This document shows, piece after piece, positions 25,195 to 33,291 of a DNA stretch of 64,000 nt; the stretch's first letter is position 1; each line of letters starts with the position of its first letter. The notes under the pieces were generated by a model, which was not told the origin of the DNA, did not search any database, and was given only the letters and a program-made list of their open reading frames with translations. This DNA comes from Clostridia bacterium (lineage in GTDB: Bacteria; Bacillota; Clostridia; Oscillospirales; CAG-272). The translations under genes and the position numbers were made by a program. The stretch lies in NCBI GenBank assembly GCA_017464565.1, contig JAFTZH010000035.1:62001-126000 (forward strand), given 5' to 3'.

Positions 25195-25728
25195 TTAAGA
25201 CTCTACCGAAAAGCTGATGCAGTGTCCTTCGCCAACGTAGTTGGGAAAGCGGAGAGACAGCTTCTCTCCCACAGCTATTCTGGTATTGTTTACGCTGTAT
25301 CCGTAGCCCTCGGTATAGGAAGCCTCGGCGGTAATAGTTACCGTAACGTTGTATTTGTCCTTATATTCGGTAAGCACACCCGCCTGAGCCGATTCGCTGT
25401 ATTCGAGTGCCGAATATCTCGTATTGTAATCCGCTACCGTAACGCTTCCCATATTGCTTTTCGATACCGAATCAACCACGATATCCTCTTCCTTGATACT
25501 GTCTATATACTCCTCGTCAACTCCGATAAATTCAACCGTATACTGTATTGTATGCGTGCTGTCGGATTTAAGTTTATCTATGAACGACATAGGAGACACG
25601 ATATTTACCGCTATCAGAACAACGGCAATCACGAACAATATCAGAAACAGGTCTATAAAATTAAAACCTCGGCGAATTTTCTTTGAAGCGCCTGCATCAG
25701 TCGGCGTTTGACTCATTTTTCTTTTCAT
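25195..25728 (-). CDS. DUF4330-type membrane-anchored protein (first of pair)
   Basis: 177 residues. Basic, Ser-rich cytoplasmic N-terminus, one transmembrane helix (about 23-45, FIDLFLILFVIAVVLIAVNIV), then a beta-rich outer domain with IQYTVEFIGVDEEYIDSI. Its shared architecture with the next gene suggests tandem duplication. It follows the O-antigen-ligase-like gene by 34 bp. These proteins may form a surface or assembly complex with that polymerase, but this is inference from context. Confidence 0.7.
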   Translation of the reverse strand: MKRKMSQTPTDAGASKKIRRGFNFIDLFLILFVIAVVLIAVNIVSPMSFIDKLKSDSTHTIQYTVEFIGVDEEYIDSIKEEDIVVDSVSKSNMGSVTVADYNTRYSALEYSESAQAGVLTEYKDKYNVTVTITAEASYTEGYGYSVNNTRIAVGEKLSLRFPNYVGEGHCISFSVES

Positions 25729-25762
25729 CTGCCGGTCTCATTCCTTTCTATCATTATCATTC

Positions 25763-27766
25763 TCAAATATCTATCGAGGCGCTGTCCGGCCCGCAAAGAC
25801 CGACACCCCGTTTTCTCTCTTCCTCTTTATTTCCGACTCTGACAGCCGCGCAGGACACAGCCATCAAGACCCAGAACATAAAGAATATTCTAAAGCTATA
25901 CCATACGTAATCAAAAAGTCCGATTATCAGCGCCGCGCATATCGCGGCGAAAGCAGACGACGCGGCAAGCTTCAGCGAGGCGTCCTGCGCGTTTTTAAAA
26001 TACTCAAAGTTCTTCTGCGCGAAAAGGAAGAGAACGACCATAAATACGAGCAGTCCGAAAATACCAAGCCCGAGCAATATCTGCAAAAACAGACTGTGGC
26101 TGTGCTCAGCCGCCTCGATTCCCGCGTAAGCGTACTGCGGATATATTTCGGCGTAAGCCGAGGAACCGTATCCGATACCGCTGAAAAAGTAATCCTTTAT
26201 TGCCCTGAGAGTTCCGCGCCACGTATAAACCCGATAATAGCTTGAGGAGTCCGCGAGGTCGCCTATACTCATAAACCTTTTAACGACCGAATCGGGCAGA
26301 ACGAACGGGAGCGCGGGTATCGCAAGCGCAAAAACGAAAAGTCCCTTGAAGGTCTTTCTCGAATTTATAAGCCCCATCAGAATAACGCTGATTATCATAG
26401 CTATCCACGCCGCGCGCGACCAAGTAAGTATCGCGCAGGCGACGACCGTTATCACCGAAAGTAAGCCGAGAAGCTTTCCTCTCCTCGTATCCGCTCCCGA
26501 GGTTTTGGCGAGAAGCAAAGGAAAGGACATTGCGAGATAAGCGGCAAGCACGTTCGGGTTATCAAAGAGCGAGACTACCCTTCCCTCGATATCCGAAAAA
26601 TATGAGGTATCGAGCCAGCCCGCCTCGGCGTAACCGAATACGTATTGAAGAACGCCTATCGCCGCCACTATCACCGACGAGCCTACGATAGCGCTGACAC
26701 ATCGGTTTACCCATTTTTCCGTCCTCATAAGGTTTACCACGAGGAAAAAGCCTACCATTAACACGCAGGACATTACCGCCGACCAGAAGGAAGCTTCCCC
26801 TCCCGCCGTTATAATTCCCGACATAAAAACGACTACCGCGAAAAATATCACGAAAAGATCAAGTATCTCAATTTTAAAAACCCGCTTTCCGCGCACGAGC
26901 TTTATCAGATATCCGAAAGCCGAAACCAGCACGAATATACCGAGCGTCAGCGACGGCATTTCAAAAAGCGAGCAGAAAGGTATCAGAAAAATAGTGGATA
27001 TAACCCCTATCTCGGGAGTTACTATAACCACCGCCACGACCGCTACGAAAACTATCGTCATAACGACGTATATCGGGTGTATAACGAAGGTAAGCAATCC
27101 GAACACCATTCCGAGTAAGATAGAAAGGTTTGCTTTTCCTCTCTGTTTTTTTACGGGAACGTCAAAATCCTCGTCCTTAAAGCCGAACGCCTCCGCGAAT
27201 ATAAGCCGCGTTATCCTTCCGTGTCCTACCGCGAAGGCAAGGCTTTCGCGCGAGAGAAGCAGAGGAATCGAGGCAAGTATCGCCACGGCACTGACTACAA
27301 GAAAGCTTCCGTCGGGAGCGGCAAGCCCCGGAACAAGCTCACGGGTAAAATACGCAAGTATAGAATAGAGTCCGAACGAAAGGAAAAAGTTTCCGTAAAG
27401 CCTTAACGACGACGAGAGCACGCAGCGCATTATATCGCCAAGCGTTCCAAGCAGAAAGCTCGTTTCAAACGCCTTTGAAAGCCTTTCTCTGATCTTTCTG
27501 AAATTTTTTTCAAGCTTACCCGGTCCCACGAAATAATTTTTCACGAATCCGTTCTCAAACGCCTTCTGCTCTGACGAATACGCGGTAAATATTTTACCGA
27601 AAAATCCGTTCATAAGCGCGTTATACACGGCGCACGTAAGCTTATCCAGCAAATGAAATATTATACTTAGCGAGAAAAGCCTCGACAGCCCTCCTCTCTT
27701 CGCTTTTTCCGCCCTTGGAGATGCGTCTTTCGCGAATCCCGCGGGTCTTTTTTCCTTATTTTTCAA
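25763..27766 (-). CDS. O-antigen ligase / Wzy-like polytopic membrane protein
   Basis: 667 residues with ten or more membrane segments. The C-terminal half carries the Wzy_C/O-antigen ligase pattern: WSRAAWIAMIISVILMG, then the large outer loop with YRVYTWRGTLRAIKDYFFSGIGYGSSAY and AEHSHSLFLQILLGLG (His and Arg residues typical of the family). The first ~130 residues are a basic region with an amphipathic stretch seen in Clostridia homologues. It probably polymerises or ligates a lipid-linked glycan at the membrane. The start is TTG at 27766, 2 bp after the trmD stop, with the ribosome binding site inside trmD, so translation is coupled. Confidence 0.82.
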   Translation of the reverse strand: MKNKEKRPAGFAKDASPRAEKAKRGGLSRLFSLSIIFHLLDKLTCAVYNALMNGFFGKIFTAYSSEQKAFENGFVKNYFVGPGKLEKNFRKIRERLSKAFETSFLLGTLGDIMRCVLSSSLRLYGNFFLSFGLYSILAYFTRELVPGLAAPDGSFLVVSAVAILASIPLLLSRESLAFAVGHGRITRLIFAEAFGFKDEDFDVPVKKQRGKANLSILLGMVFGLLTFVIHPIYVVMTIVFVAVVAVVIVTPEIGVISTIFLIPFCSLFEMPSLTLGIFVLVSAFGYLIKLVRGKRVFKIEILDLFVIFFAVVVFMSGIITAGGEASFWSAVMSCVLMVGFFLVVNLMRTEKWVNRCVSAIVGSSVIVAAIGVLQYVFGYAEAGWLDTSYFSDIEGRVVSLFDNPNVLAAYLAMSFPLLLAKTSGADTRRGKLLGLLSVITVVACAILTWSRAAWIAMIISVILMGLINSRKTFKGLFVFALAIPALPFVLPDSVVKRFMSIGDLADSSSYYRVYTWRGTLRAIKDYFFSGIGYGSSAYAEIYPQYAYAGIEAAEHSHSLFLQILLGLGIFGLLVFMVVLFLFAQKNFEYFKNAQDASLKLAASSAFAAICAALIIGLFDYVWYSFRIFFMFWVLMAVSCAAVRVGNKEEERKRGVGLCGPDSASIDI

Positions 27767-27768
27767 AA

Positions 27769-28476
27769 TTACTGCTCCTTTTGGAATTGTTCCAGCAAAT
27801 CGGGGCGTCTGCGCTCCGTCTTGATTAAAGCCTGCTCACGCCTCCAGCGGTCAATATTGGCGTGATTTCCCGATATCAGCACGTCGGGAACGCTCACTCC
27901 GTGAAATTCAAAGGGTCTGGTATACTGCGGATATTCAAGGAGTCCGCTTGAAATACTCTCCTCGGTATAGCATTCGGAATCGGACAGCACGCCGTCAAGC
28001 AGCCTTGCGACGCTGTCGGTAACGATACAGGCGGGAATCTCCCCTCCCGTAAGCACGAAGTCCCCTATGGATATCTCCTCGTCCACTATCTCGTCGATTA
28101 TTCTCTGATCCACTCCCTCGTAATGTCCGCAAAGGATTATCAGATTATCGTAGCCCGCAAGCTCCTCAGCTTTTTTCTGATTGAAGAGCGTTCCCGCGGG
28201 AGACATATATATAACTCTTCTGCTAAAAGCCCCCGAACTCTCCTGAGAGTCTATCACTGCGCGGTAGCAATTGTATATCGGAGGTGCCGCCATAAGCATT
28301 CCCCGTCCGCCTCCGTAAGGAGTGTCGTCCACACGCCTGTGCTTGTCCTCCGAGTAATCTCTGATATTATGACATCTCACGTCAATTGCCCCGCTCTTTC
28401 TCGCGCGTCCGATGATACTCTCATTCAAAATTCCGTCCACAAATTCGGGAAAAAGCGTCATAATATCAAATCTCAT
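27769..28476 (-). CDS. trmD: tRNA (guanine(37)-N1)-methyltransferase
   Basis: 235 residues. SPOUT-family knotted methyltransferase making m1G37 in tRNAs, which prevents frameshifting. Diagnostic regions: [31 protein letters not shown] and [12 protein letters not shown], then [11 protein letters not shown]. Downstream of rimM with a 36-bp gap. Usually this pair sits behind rpsP-khpA; here that block lies 28 kb away. Confidence 0.97.
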   Translation of the reverse strand: MRFDIMTLFPEFVDGILNESIIGRARKSGAIDVRCHNIRDYSEDKHRRVDDTPYGGGRGMLMAAPPIYNCYRAVIDSQESSGAFSRRVIYMSPAGTLFNQKKAEELAGYDNLIILCGHYEGVDQRIIDEIVDEEISIGDFVLTGGEIPACIVTDSVARLLDGVLSDSECYTEESISSGLLEYPQYTRPFEFHGVSVPDVLISGNHANIDRWRREQALIKTERRRPDLLEQFQKEQ

Positions 28477-28512
28477 AAAAAATCATCTCCAAGTATGAAT
28501 TCCGCGGCGGGG

Positions 28513-29025
28513 TCAGTCGTCAAACATTCCCGCGATGGGTCTTATATATATACCCTTTTCAATATCTATTCTGTCGATAAACTCGTCTACCGCGGGTATC
28601 ATTCTCTCTCCCAACTCGGTACTGACGACGTATATATCGGAAGCGCCTCGGTTTATCGTTTCGGAAAGCCTTCCGTATACCTTTCCGCTGTCTGCGTCTA
28701 TCACGGGGAGTCCCACGAGATCGCTTATAAAAAACTCTCCGTCCTCAAGCGAAAAATCCTCGCGCGCGGCGTATATAACCGTGTTTTTGAGCGCCATAGC
28801 GGCGTCCATATCGGACACACCTTCAAGCTCGGCAATAACGAATTGCTTAAATACCGACGCCTTGATGACCTTTTTTTCGGCATAGCCTCCGTTCTCGATT
28901 ATAAATATTCGTCCGAGAGAAGCAAGATCAGACGGAGTATTGCACCAGGATTCAAGCTTCACACCGCCGCGAAAGCCGTGGGTGTTTATAATTTTACCAC
29001 ATTCAATATATACTTTTTTCTCCAT
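28513..29025 (-). CDS. rimM: Ribosome maturation factor RimM
   Basis: 170 residues. 16S rRNA processing factor for the 30S head, with an N-terminal beta-barrel (CGKIINTHGFRGGVKLESW) and a C-terminal PRC barrel (EFFISDLVGLPVIDADSGKVYG, ERMIPAVDEFIDRIDIEKGIYI). First gene of a five-gene operon. GAGGAG is the ribosome binding site. Confidence 0.96.
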   Translation of the reverse strand: MEKKVYIECGKIINTHGFRGGVKLESWCNTPSDLASLGRIFIIENGGYAEKKVIKASVFKQFVIAELEGVSDMDAAMALKNTVIYAAREDFSLEDGEFFISDLVGLPVIDADSGKVYGRLSETINRGASDIYVVSTELGERMIPAVDEFIDRIDIEKGIYIRPIAGMFDD

Positions 29026-29055
29026 ATCCGCTCCTCAAACACTTATCGGCTTGTC

Positions 29056-29072
29056 CGCGCAAAAGCGCGGAG
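29056..29072 (-). other. Short GC-rich hairpin in the rimM leader
   Basis: TCCGCGC/GCGCGGA with an AAAA loop (TTTT on the transcript), just after the predicted start of rimM transcription. No T-run follows. Confidence 0.35.
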
Positions 29073-29091
29073 CATATAAAAATACAGGATA

Positions 29092-29120
29092 ATTATACCA
29101 CACACACGGAATATTTTCAA
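29092..29120 (-). promoter_or_regulatory. Sigma-A promoter of the rimM operon
   Basis: On the minus strand TTGAAA (29120-29115), 17-bp spacer, TATAAT (29097-29092). Confidence 0.78.
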
Positions 29121-29191
29121 CCTTTTTGTAATATTTTATTAGCAAGTATTCCCATTTATAAAAAATCGTTTCCTCTTGCGGCGGTTATTTA

Positions 29192-29220
29192 TTGAAAAAA
29201 AGGTCGTTTCGTGTTAAAAT
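29192..29220 (+). promoter_or_regulatory. Sigma-A promoter of the GNAT gene
   Basis: TTGAAA (29192-29197), 17-bp spacer, TAAAAT (29215-29220). Confidence 0.55.
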
Positions 29221-29272
29221 AATATATATAGGACATACTAATAAAAATCTATTTTCAAAAAGGAAAACGAAT

Positions 29273-29743
29273 ATGAACAATATAACCTTCAGAAAGGCAG
29301 AGCGCAGAGACTGCGCGCTTATTCTTCGATTTATAAAAGAGCTTGCCGAATACGAAAAGCTGGAGCAAGAGGTGGTAGCGACCGAGGATCTGCTTTCCGA
29401 TTGGCTGTTCGACAAGGAAAAGGCAGAGGTCATCTTTTGTATGTACGACGGACGAGAAGTCGGCTTTGCCCTTTTCTTTCACAATTTTTCCACCTTTCTC
29501 GGAAAGTGCGGAATATATCTTGAGGACCTGTACGTTGCTCCCGAATACCGCGGAAAAGGCTGCGGCAAAGCCCTTCTTCGCAAGCTTGCCGAAATAACGA
29601 GAGAACGCAGGTGCGGAAGACTTGATTGGTGCTGCCTCGATTGGAACCGTCCGAGCATTGATTTTTACCTCTCTCTCGGAGCCGTTCCTATGAACGGCTG
29701 GACGACTTACAGACTCTCTGGCGAAGCACTTGAAAAGTTATGA
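29273..29743 (+). CDS. GNAT acetyltransferase of the SAT/thialysine (diamine) type
   Basis: 156 residues. The sequence follows the spermidine/spermine- or thialysine-acetyltransferase branch of GNAT: NFSTFLGKCGIYLEDLYV, the acetyl-CoA loop PEYRGKGCGKALL (R/QxxGxG/A form), and CCLDWNRPSIDFYLSLGA. It likely acetylates a polyamine or small amine in the cytoplasm; a polyamine importer (potABCD) is in the same window. The ATG at 29273 has AAGGAAAAC upstream; the longer frame from 29192 starts in the promoter. Closed by repeat B. Confidence 0.85.
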   Translation: MNNITFRKAERRDCALILRFIKELAEYEKLEQEVVATEDLLSDWLFDKEKAEVIFCMYDGREVGFALFFHNFSTFLGKCGIYLEDLYVAPEYRGKGCGKALLRKLAEITRERRCGRLDWCCLDWNRPSIDFYLSLGAVPMNGWTTYRLSGEALEKL

Positions 29744-29757
29744 TTGATTGGTGCTTA

Positions 29758-29950
29758 AGGGGAGAAACTTTTTATAAAAAGTTTCTCCCCTAACCCCTCT
29801 TCAAAAATTTTTAAACGGTTTGGATTTAATTTTGATTTTTGCCTTATTTTCAACAGAGAGCAAGATAAAAATCAAAAAACATACCCAACACTTAAGATTT
29901 TTGCGGAGAGGGTATGGGGGAGGAGCTTTTTGCAAAAAGCTCCTCCCCCA
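29758..29950. repeat. Hairpin-capped intergenic repeat, copy B
   Basis: 193 bp between the converging GNAT and ACP genes. Left stem of 16 bp (29758-29773 / 29776-29791) nearly identical to copy A's left stem; right stem of 17 bp (29915-29931 / 29934-29950), close to copy A's right stem with one G fewer. The inner arms CCCCTCTTCAAAAATTTTTAAAC and AAGATTTTTGCGGAGAGGG again form an imperfect inverted repeat; the middle is diverged. Ends lie 14 and 11 bases from the flanking stop codons. Confidence 0.85.
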
Positions 29951-29961
29951 TTATACACACA

Positions 29962-30183
29962 TTAATTTCTCTTCTCCAAAAACTCGCAAACGTCGCCTAC
30001 GGTAACGAACTTTACGGGCTCGGTAAATCTGAAGCCGAACGCCGCCTCTATCTCCATAGCGAAAAGCATAATCGAAAGCGAGTCAAGTCCGAGGTCGTCT
30101 ATAAGCCTCGTTTCCTCGGTTACGCTGTCCATATCAATATCCTTATTTACCTTTGACAATATAGCCTTAAGCTCATCAAGCAT
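29962..30183 (-). CDS. Acyl carrier protein
   Basis: 73 residues. Four-helix ACP with the phosphopantetheine-attachment motif LGLDSLS (Ser35). It carries acyl groups as thioesters. It is the last gene of the tetR-fakA-plsX-fakB-GNAT operon, which suggests a dedicated carrier in fatty-acid recycling (PlsX interconverts acyl-ACP and acyl-phosphate) rather than the main AcpP of synthesis. RBS AAAGGAT. Confidence 0.93.
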   Translation of the reverse strand: MLDELKAILSKVNKDIDMDSVTEETRLIDDLGLDSLSIMLFAMEIEAAFGFRFTEPVKFVTVGDVCEFLEKRN

Positions 30184-30212
30184 AACTTTTATCCTTTCTT
30201 AATCAATTTTTA

Positions 30213-31346
30213 TCATTTATCTATCTTTTTTACGTAAGCGCGGCGGCGCTTGTGCTGTTCCGAATCGAAATATTTCCACTGCGCCATAACCTGCGTGTTG
30301 GTCTCGAGATTCAGATTGGTCTCGAAATAATCTATCTCCCCGCTCTCAAGATACTCGGTCATTTTTTGAAGCATAACCGCGTTGATTCCCGCCGATTGAT
30401 ATTCGGGCAGTACCGCAACGAGAGCAAGGTCAACGGTGCGCGGCTTCTTTACCGCGCGCAGAAGCTTCAAGAGCGCCGAGGGCGTCAAGCGTCCCCCGCT
30501 TTTTTGAAGCGCCTCGCCAATACCGGGAATACACAAGGCAAAGGAGACCACTCGCTCGTTTTCGTCGCAGATGATTATAAGATACTTCTTGTTTATCACG
30601 AGCATAAACTGCTCGACGAGCTGTTCCTTCATACTCTCGGTAAACGGAACGGTTCCGTAAAGCTTTCCGTAACAGAGGTCAAGGCACTCGAAAAAGCCGT
30701 CCTTATACCTTGCTATATATTCCTTTTTTGAGAGAGCGTCGGAATCAACCACGTGCAGCTTGCTGAGTTCAAGCGCTCGTTCCGCCACCCTCGCGAGCAT
30801 AATATTCTTCTCTTTCGGAGCGCGCAGACGAAATTCAAGCCAATCTATTTCCTTTTGATATCCGCACTTTTCTATAAGCTTGGCGTAATACTCGTAATTA
30901 TACTGCTCCTCGAAGGTGGAAAGCTTGTCAAAGCCCTCTATGAGCAGTCCCTCACGCTCGAGGTCGCTGTATCCGAGAGGACCGCAAACGGTATCAAGTC
31001 CTTTTTCGAGTCCCCACGCTTCAAGCGCATCAAAAAGTGCCCTTGCCGCCTCTTCGTCGTTTATCGAATCGAACCTTGAAAAACGGAGTCTCCTCTCGCC
31101 GTGAAGCTCGTTTGACTGCCTTTGTATTATTCCCTGAATACGACCAACCGTCCTTCCCTCTCGCCGCGCGAGAAAGAACGCCGATTCGCAGGTATCGGAA
31201 TATGCGTTTTTGTCGGTAAATATCTTCATCTCGTCGCTGTAAAGAGGCGGAACGAAATAAGGCGAGTCTCTATAAAGTCGAAGCGGAAAGTTCACGAATT
31301 CGCGTCTTTGTGCTCCGGTTTCAACCTTGATGACGGTTACGGACAT
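30213..31346 (-). CDS. GNAT-fold protein of unknown substrate
   Basis: 377 residues. The family is found mostly as an uncharacterised N-acetyltransferase: an N-terminal domain with FPLRLYRDSPYFVPPLYSDE and GFDKLSTFEEQYNYEYYAKLIEKCGYQKEIDWLEFR, and a C-terminal GNAT-like part with VALVAVLPEYQSAGINAVMLQKM and NLETNTQVMAQWKYFD. It may use acyl-ACP instead of acetyl-CoA, since it lies between the fatty-acid-binding DegV gene and an ACP gene; this is inference only. Its start overlaps the DegV end region (GGAGG inside that gene), so the two are coupled. Confidence 0.72.
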   Translation of the reverse strand: MSVTVIKVETGAQRREFVNFPLRLYRDSPYFVPPLYSDEMKIFTDKNAYSDTCESAFFLARREGRTVGRIQGIIQRQSNELHGERRLRFSRFDSINDEEAARALFDALEAWGLEKGLDTVCGPLGYSDLEREGLLIEGFDKLSTFEEQYNYEYYAKLIEKCGYQKEIDWLEFRLRAPKEKNIMLARVAERALELSKLHVVDSDALSKKEYIARYKDGFFECLDLCYGKLYGTVPFTESMKEQLVEQFMLVINKKYLIIICDENERVVSFALCIPGIGEALQKSGGRLTPSALLKLLRAVKKPRTVDLALVAVLPEYQSAGINAVMLQKMTEYLESGEIDYFETNLNLETNTQVMAQWKYFDSEQHKRRRAYVKKIDK

Positions 31347-31348
31347 TA

Positions 31349-32266
31349 TTATTCCTCCGTATTCTCATCGAGCGGCTCGTCGTCCCGACGCAGAAAAGCA
31401 AGACCGTAGCCCGCAAGCCACGGACCGTTATGACAACCGCTGACGGGAGACATTATCACGGACTCGTGATTGGTCTTTATTCCGTACCCTTTCTCTATCT
31501 CGACGAGCTGTTCGAGAAGAGACGGACCCGTGTAAACGTGCCAGAGCAGATAGTCCTCGGGCGAGCGGTCGCCTATAATTCCTTTAAGTATCTCGCAGGT
31601 CTGATTGAGCGCCTTTTTGGGCGTTCTGACGCTTTGCAGTGAGCACAGCTCGCCCTCACGCGTGAAATGAACGACGGGACATATACTGAGCATCTTGCCC
31701 ATAAGCGCCTTGCCGCCTTTGAGTCTGCCGTTATATATAAGATAATCCAGCTTTCCGTCAACTCCGATAAATTCCTGACGCTTCATCATCCAGCGTATCT
31801 CTTTTATTATCGTGTCGGTCGGGATTCCCTTTTCTATCATCTCCGCCGCCTTGATTGCAAGCAGTCCCTCTCCGAAGCAGGTTATCTTGGAATCTATCAC
31901 ATATATCTTCATTTTCTCCGCGAACTCCTCGGCAACGAGACGAATGAGATTATACGTACCGCCGAGATACGAGCTGAGCGCTATAACTATGATCTCTCGG
32001 TATCCCTCGTTATACGCCTTCTCAAAATGCCCGATTATAGTCTCTCGCGAGGGCATCGCCGTGGAAGGAAGATTGTTTTTGGGGTCCTCCAGAGTCTCAA
32101 GCTCCTTGTAAAACGCCACAGGGTCAAGGTCAAGACCTTCAAGATATTCCTTTCCATTGAAATTGACGTATATGCGGATTATGTCTATATCGTATTTTTT
32201 GTAACGCTCGGGAGCGTATTCTATACAGCCCGTCGAGGTACACATTACCTTTCTCTTTATATCCAT
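31349..32266 (-). CDS. DegV-family fatty-acid-binding protein (FakB-like)
   Basis: 305 residues. DegV fold: VMCTSTGCIEYAPERYKKYDIDIIRIYVNFNG at the start (split here by an insertion-free strand), SSYLGGTYNLIRL in the fatty-acid pocket loop and GRLKGGKALMGKMLSICPVV near the middle. In the Fak system FakB holds the fatty acid while FakA phosphorylates it. It sits next to plsX and fakA in one operon, strongly supporting the role. Residues after ~280 (a short acidic tail) are extra. Confidence 0.9.
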   Translation of the reverse strand: MDIKRKVMCTSTGCIEYAPERYKKYDIDIIRIYVNFNGKEYLEGLDLDPVAFYKELETLEDPKNNLPSTAMPSRETIIGHFEKAYNEGYREIIVIALSSYLGGTYNLIRLVAEEFAEKMKIYVIDSKITCFGEGLLAIKAAEMIEKGIPTDTIIKEIRWMMKRQEFIGVDGKLDYLIYNGRLKGGKALMGKMLSICPVVHFTREGELCSLQSVRTPKKALNQTCEILKGIIGDRSPEDYLLWHVYTGPSLLEQLVEIEKGYGIKTNHESVIMSPVSGCHNGPWLAGYGLAFLRRDDEPLDENTEE

Positions 32267-32268
32267 AG

Positions 32269-33255
32269 TTATCTGTTGTCCTTTCCGTAAAACAAATCTC
32301 TATTCTTTGCCATATTCAAAAGCATAGCCGAAGTATTTTTAATCGAATCGGCGTTTGCCGAGCCGCGCGCTTTGATGATAGGCTTGCCCGCACCGAGAAC
32401 TATTCCTCCGCCGAGCGAACTGAAATCGTATATACTCATAAGATACGACACGAGCTTCATAATTTCGGGATTGTTATTGGTCTTTGCGTACCTTACTATA
32501 TCGGTGATTATCCTTCTTGCTATTCCCTCGGAGTTTTTGAAAACCTGATTTCCCGCAAATCCGTCGGCAACGAGAACGTCGCAGTCGCCCGAAAGCGCGT
32601 TGCTGCCCTCTATATTTCCGACGAAATTAAGACCGCTCTCCTTTTTGAGAAGCGCGTGAGTCTCTTTTACGAGCTTGTTTCCCTTCGTCTCCTCCGCTCC
32701 GTTTGAGAGAAGTCCTACCCTCGGGTTGCCGAGACCGTAATATTCCTTCATAAAATCAGAGCCCATATGAGCGAATTCCACAAGCTGCGATGCCGTGCAG
32801 TCAATATTCGCGCCCGTATCGACGAGACAGGTGTATCCCCCTTTCTGCGCGGGAAGGATAGCCGCGAGCGCGGGTCTTTTAAGAACCTTCGCGGGAACGT
32901 AGCGAAGTGAGCCAGCAAGAAGCGCTCCCGTACTGCCGGCATTGATAAGTCCTATCATATCGTCTCTTTCGGCAAGCGCCGTAAGTGCCTTAACGAGCGA
33001 TGAGTCGGTCTTTCTGAAAATAGCCTCCATAGGATTGTCGTAATTGGTTATCACTTCGGAAGCCGGCACCACCTCTACTCTGTCCGCCTCGTGCTCTAGC
33101 TCGGAGAGCTTTTGGTTTATCACGCTCCCGTCTCCAAACAGAACGACGCCAAGCTCCTCGTTTTCTCCAAGCGCCTTTACGGCTCCTTCTATAAGCGTCT
33201 CGGGTCCGTTGTCGCTCCCCATTACGTCTATCGCTATCTTTAATAATTTACTCAT
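32269..33255 (-). CDS. plsX: Phosphate acyltransferase PlsX
   Basis: 328 residues. Interconverts acyl-ACP and acyl-phosphate. Signature pieces: IAIDVMGSDNGPE at residues 7-19, LGRKT-equivalent, GSTGALLAGS, PALAAILP and VADGFAGNQVFKNSEG. Feeds PlsY (start of the window). Its stop is 2 bp before the DegV ATG. RBS AAGGAGATATAG. Confidence 0.97.
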   Translation of the reverse strand: MSKLLKIAIDVMGSDNGPETLIEGAVKALGENEELGVVLFGDGSVINQKLSELEHEADRVEVVPASEVITNYDNPMEAIFRKTDSSLVKALTALAERDDMIGLINAGSTGALLAGSLRYVPAKVLKRPALAAILPAQKGGYTCLVDTGANIDCTASQLVEFAHMGSDFMKEYYGLGNPRVGLLSNGAEETKGNKLVKETHALLKKESGLNFVGNIEGSNALSGDCDVLVADGFAGNQVFKNSEGIARRIITDIVRYAKTNNNPEIMKLVSYLMSIYDFSSLGGGIVLGAGKPIIKARGSANADSIKNTSAMLLNMAKNRDLFYGKDNR

Positions 33256-33291
33256 TATATCTATATCTCCTTATCTCTAATTGCGTTCGGC

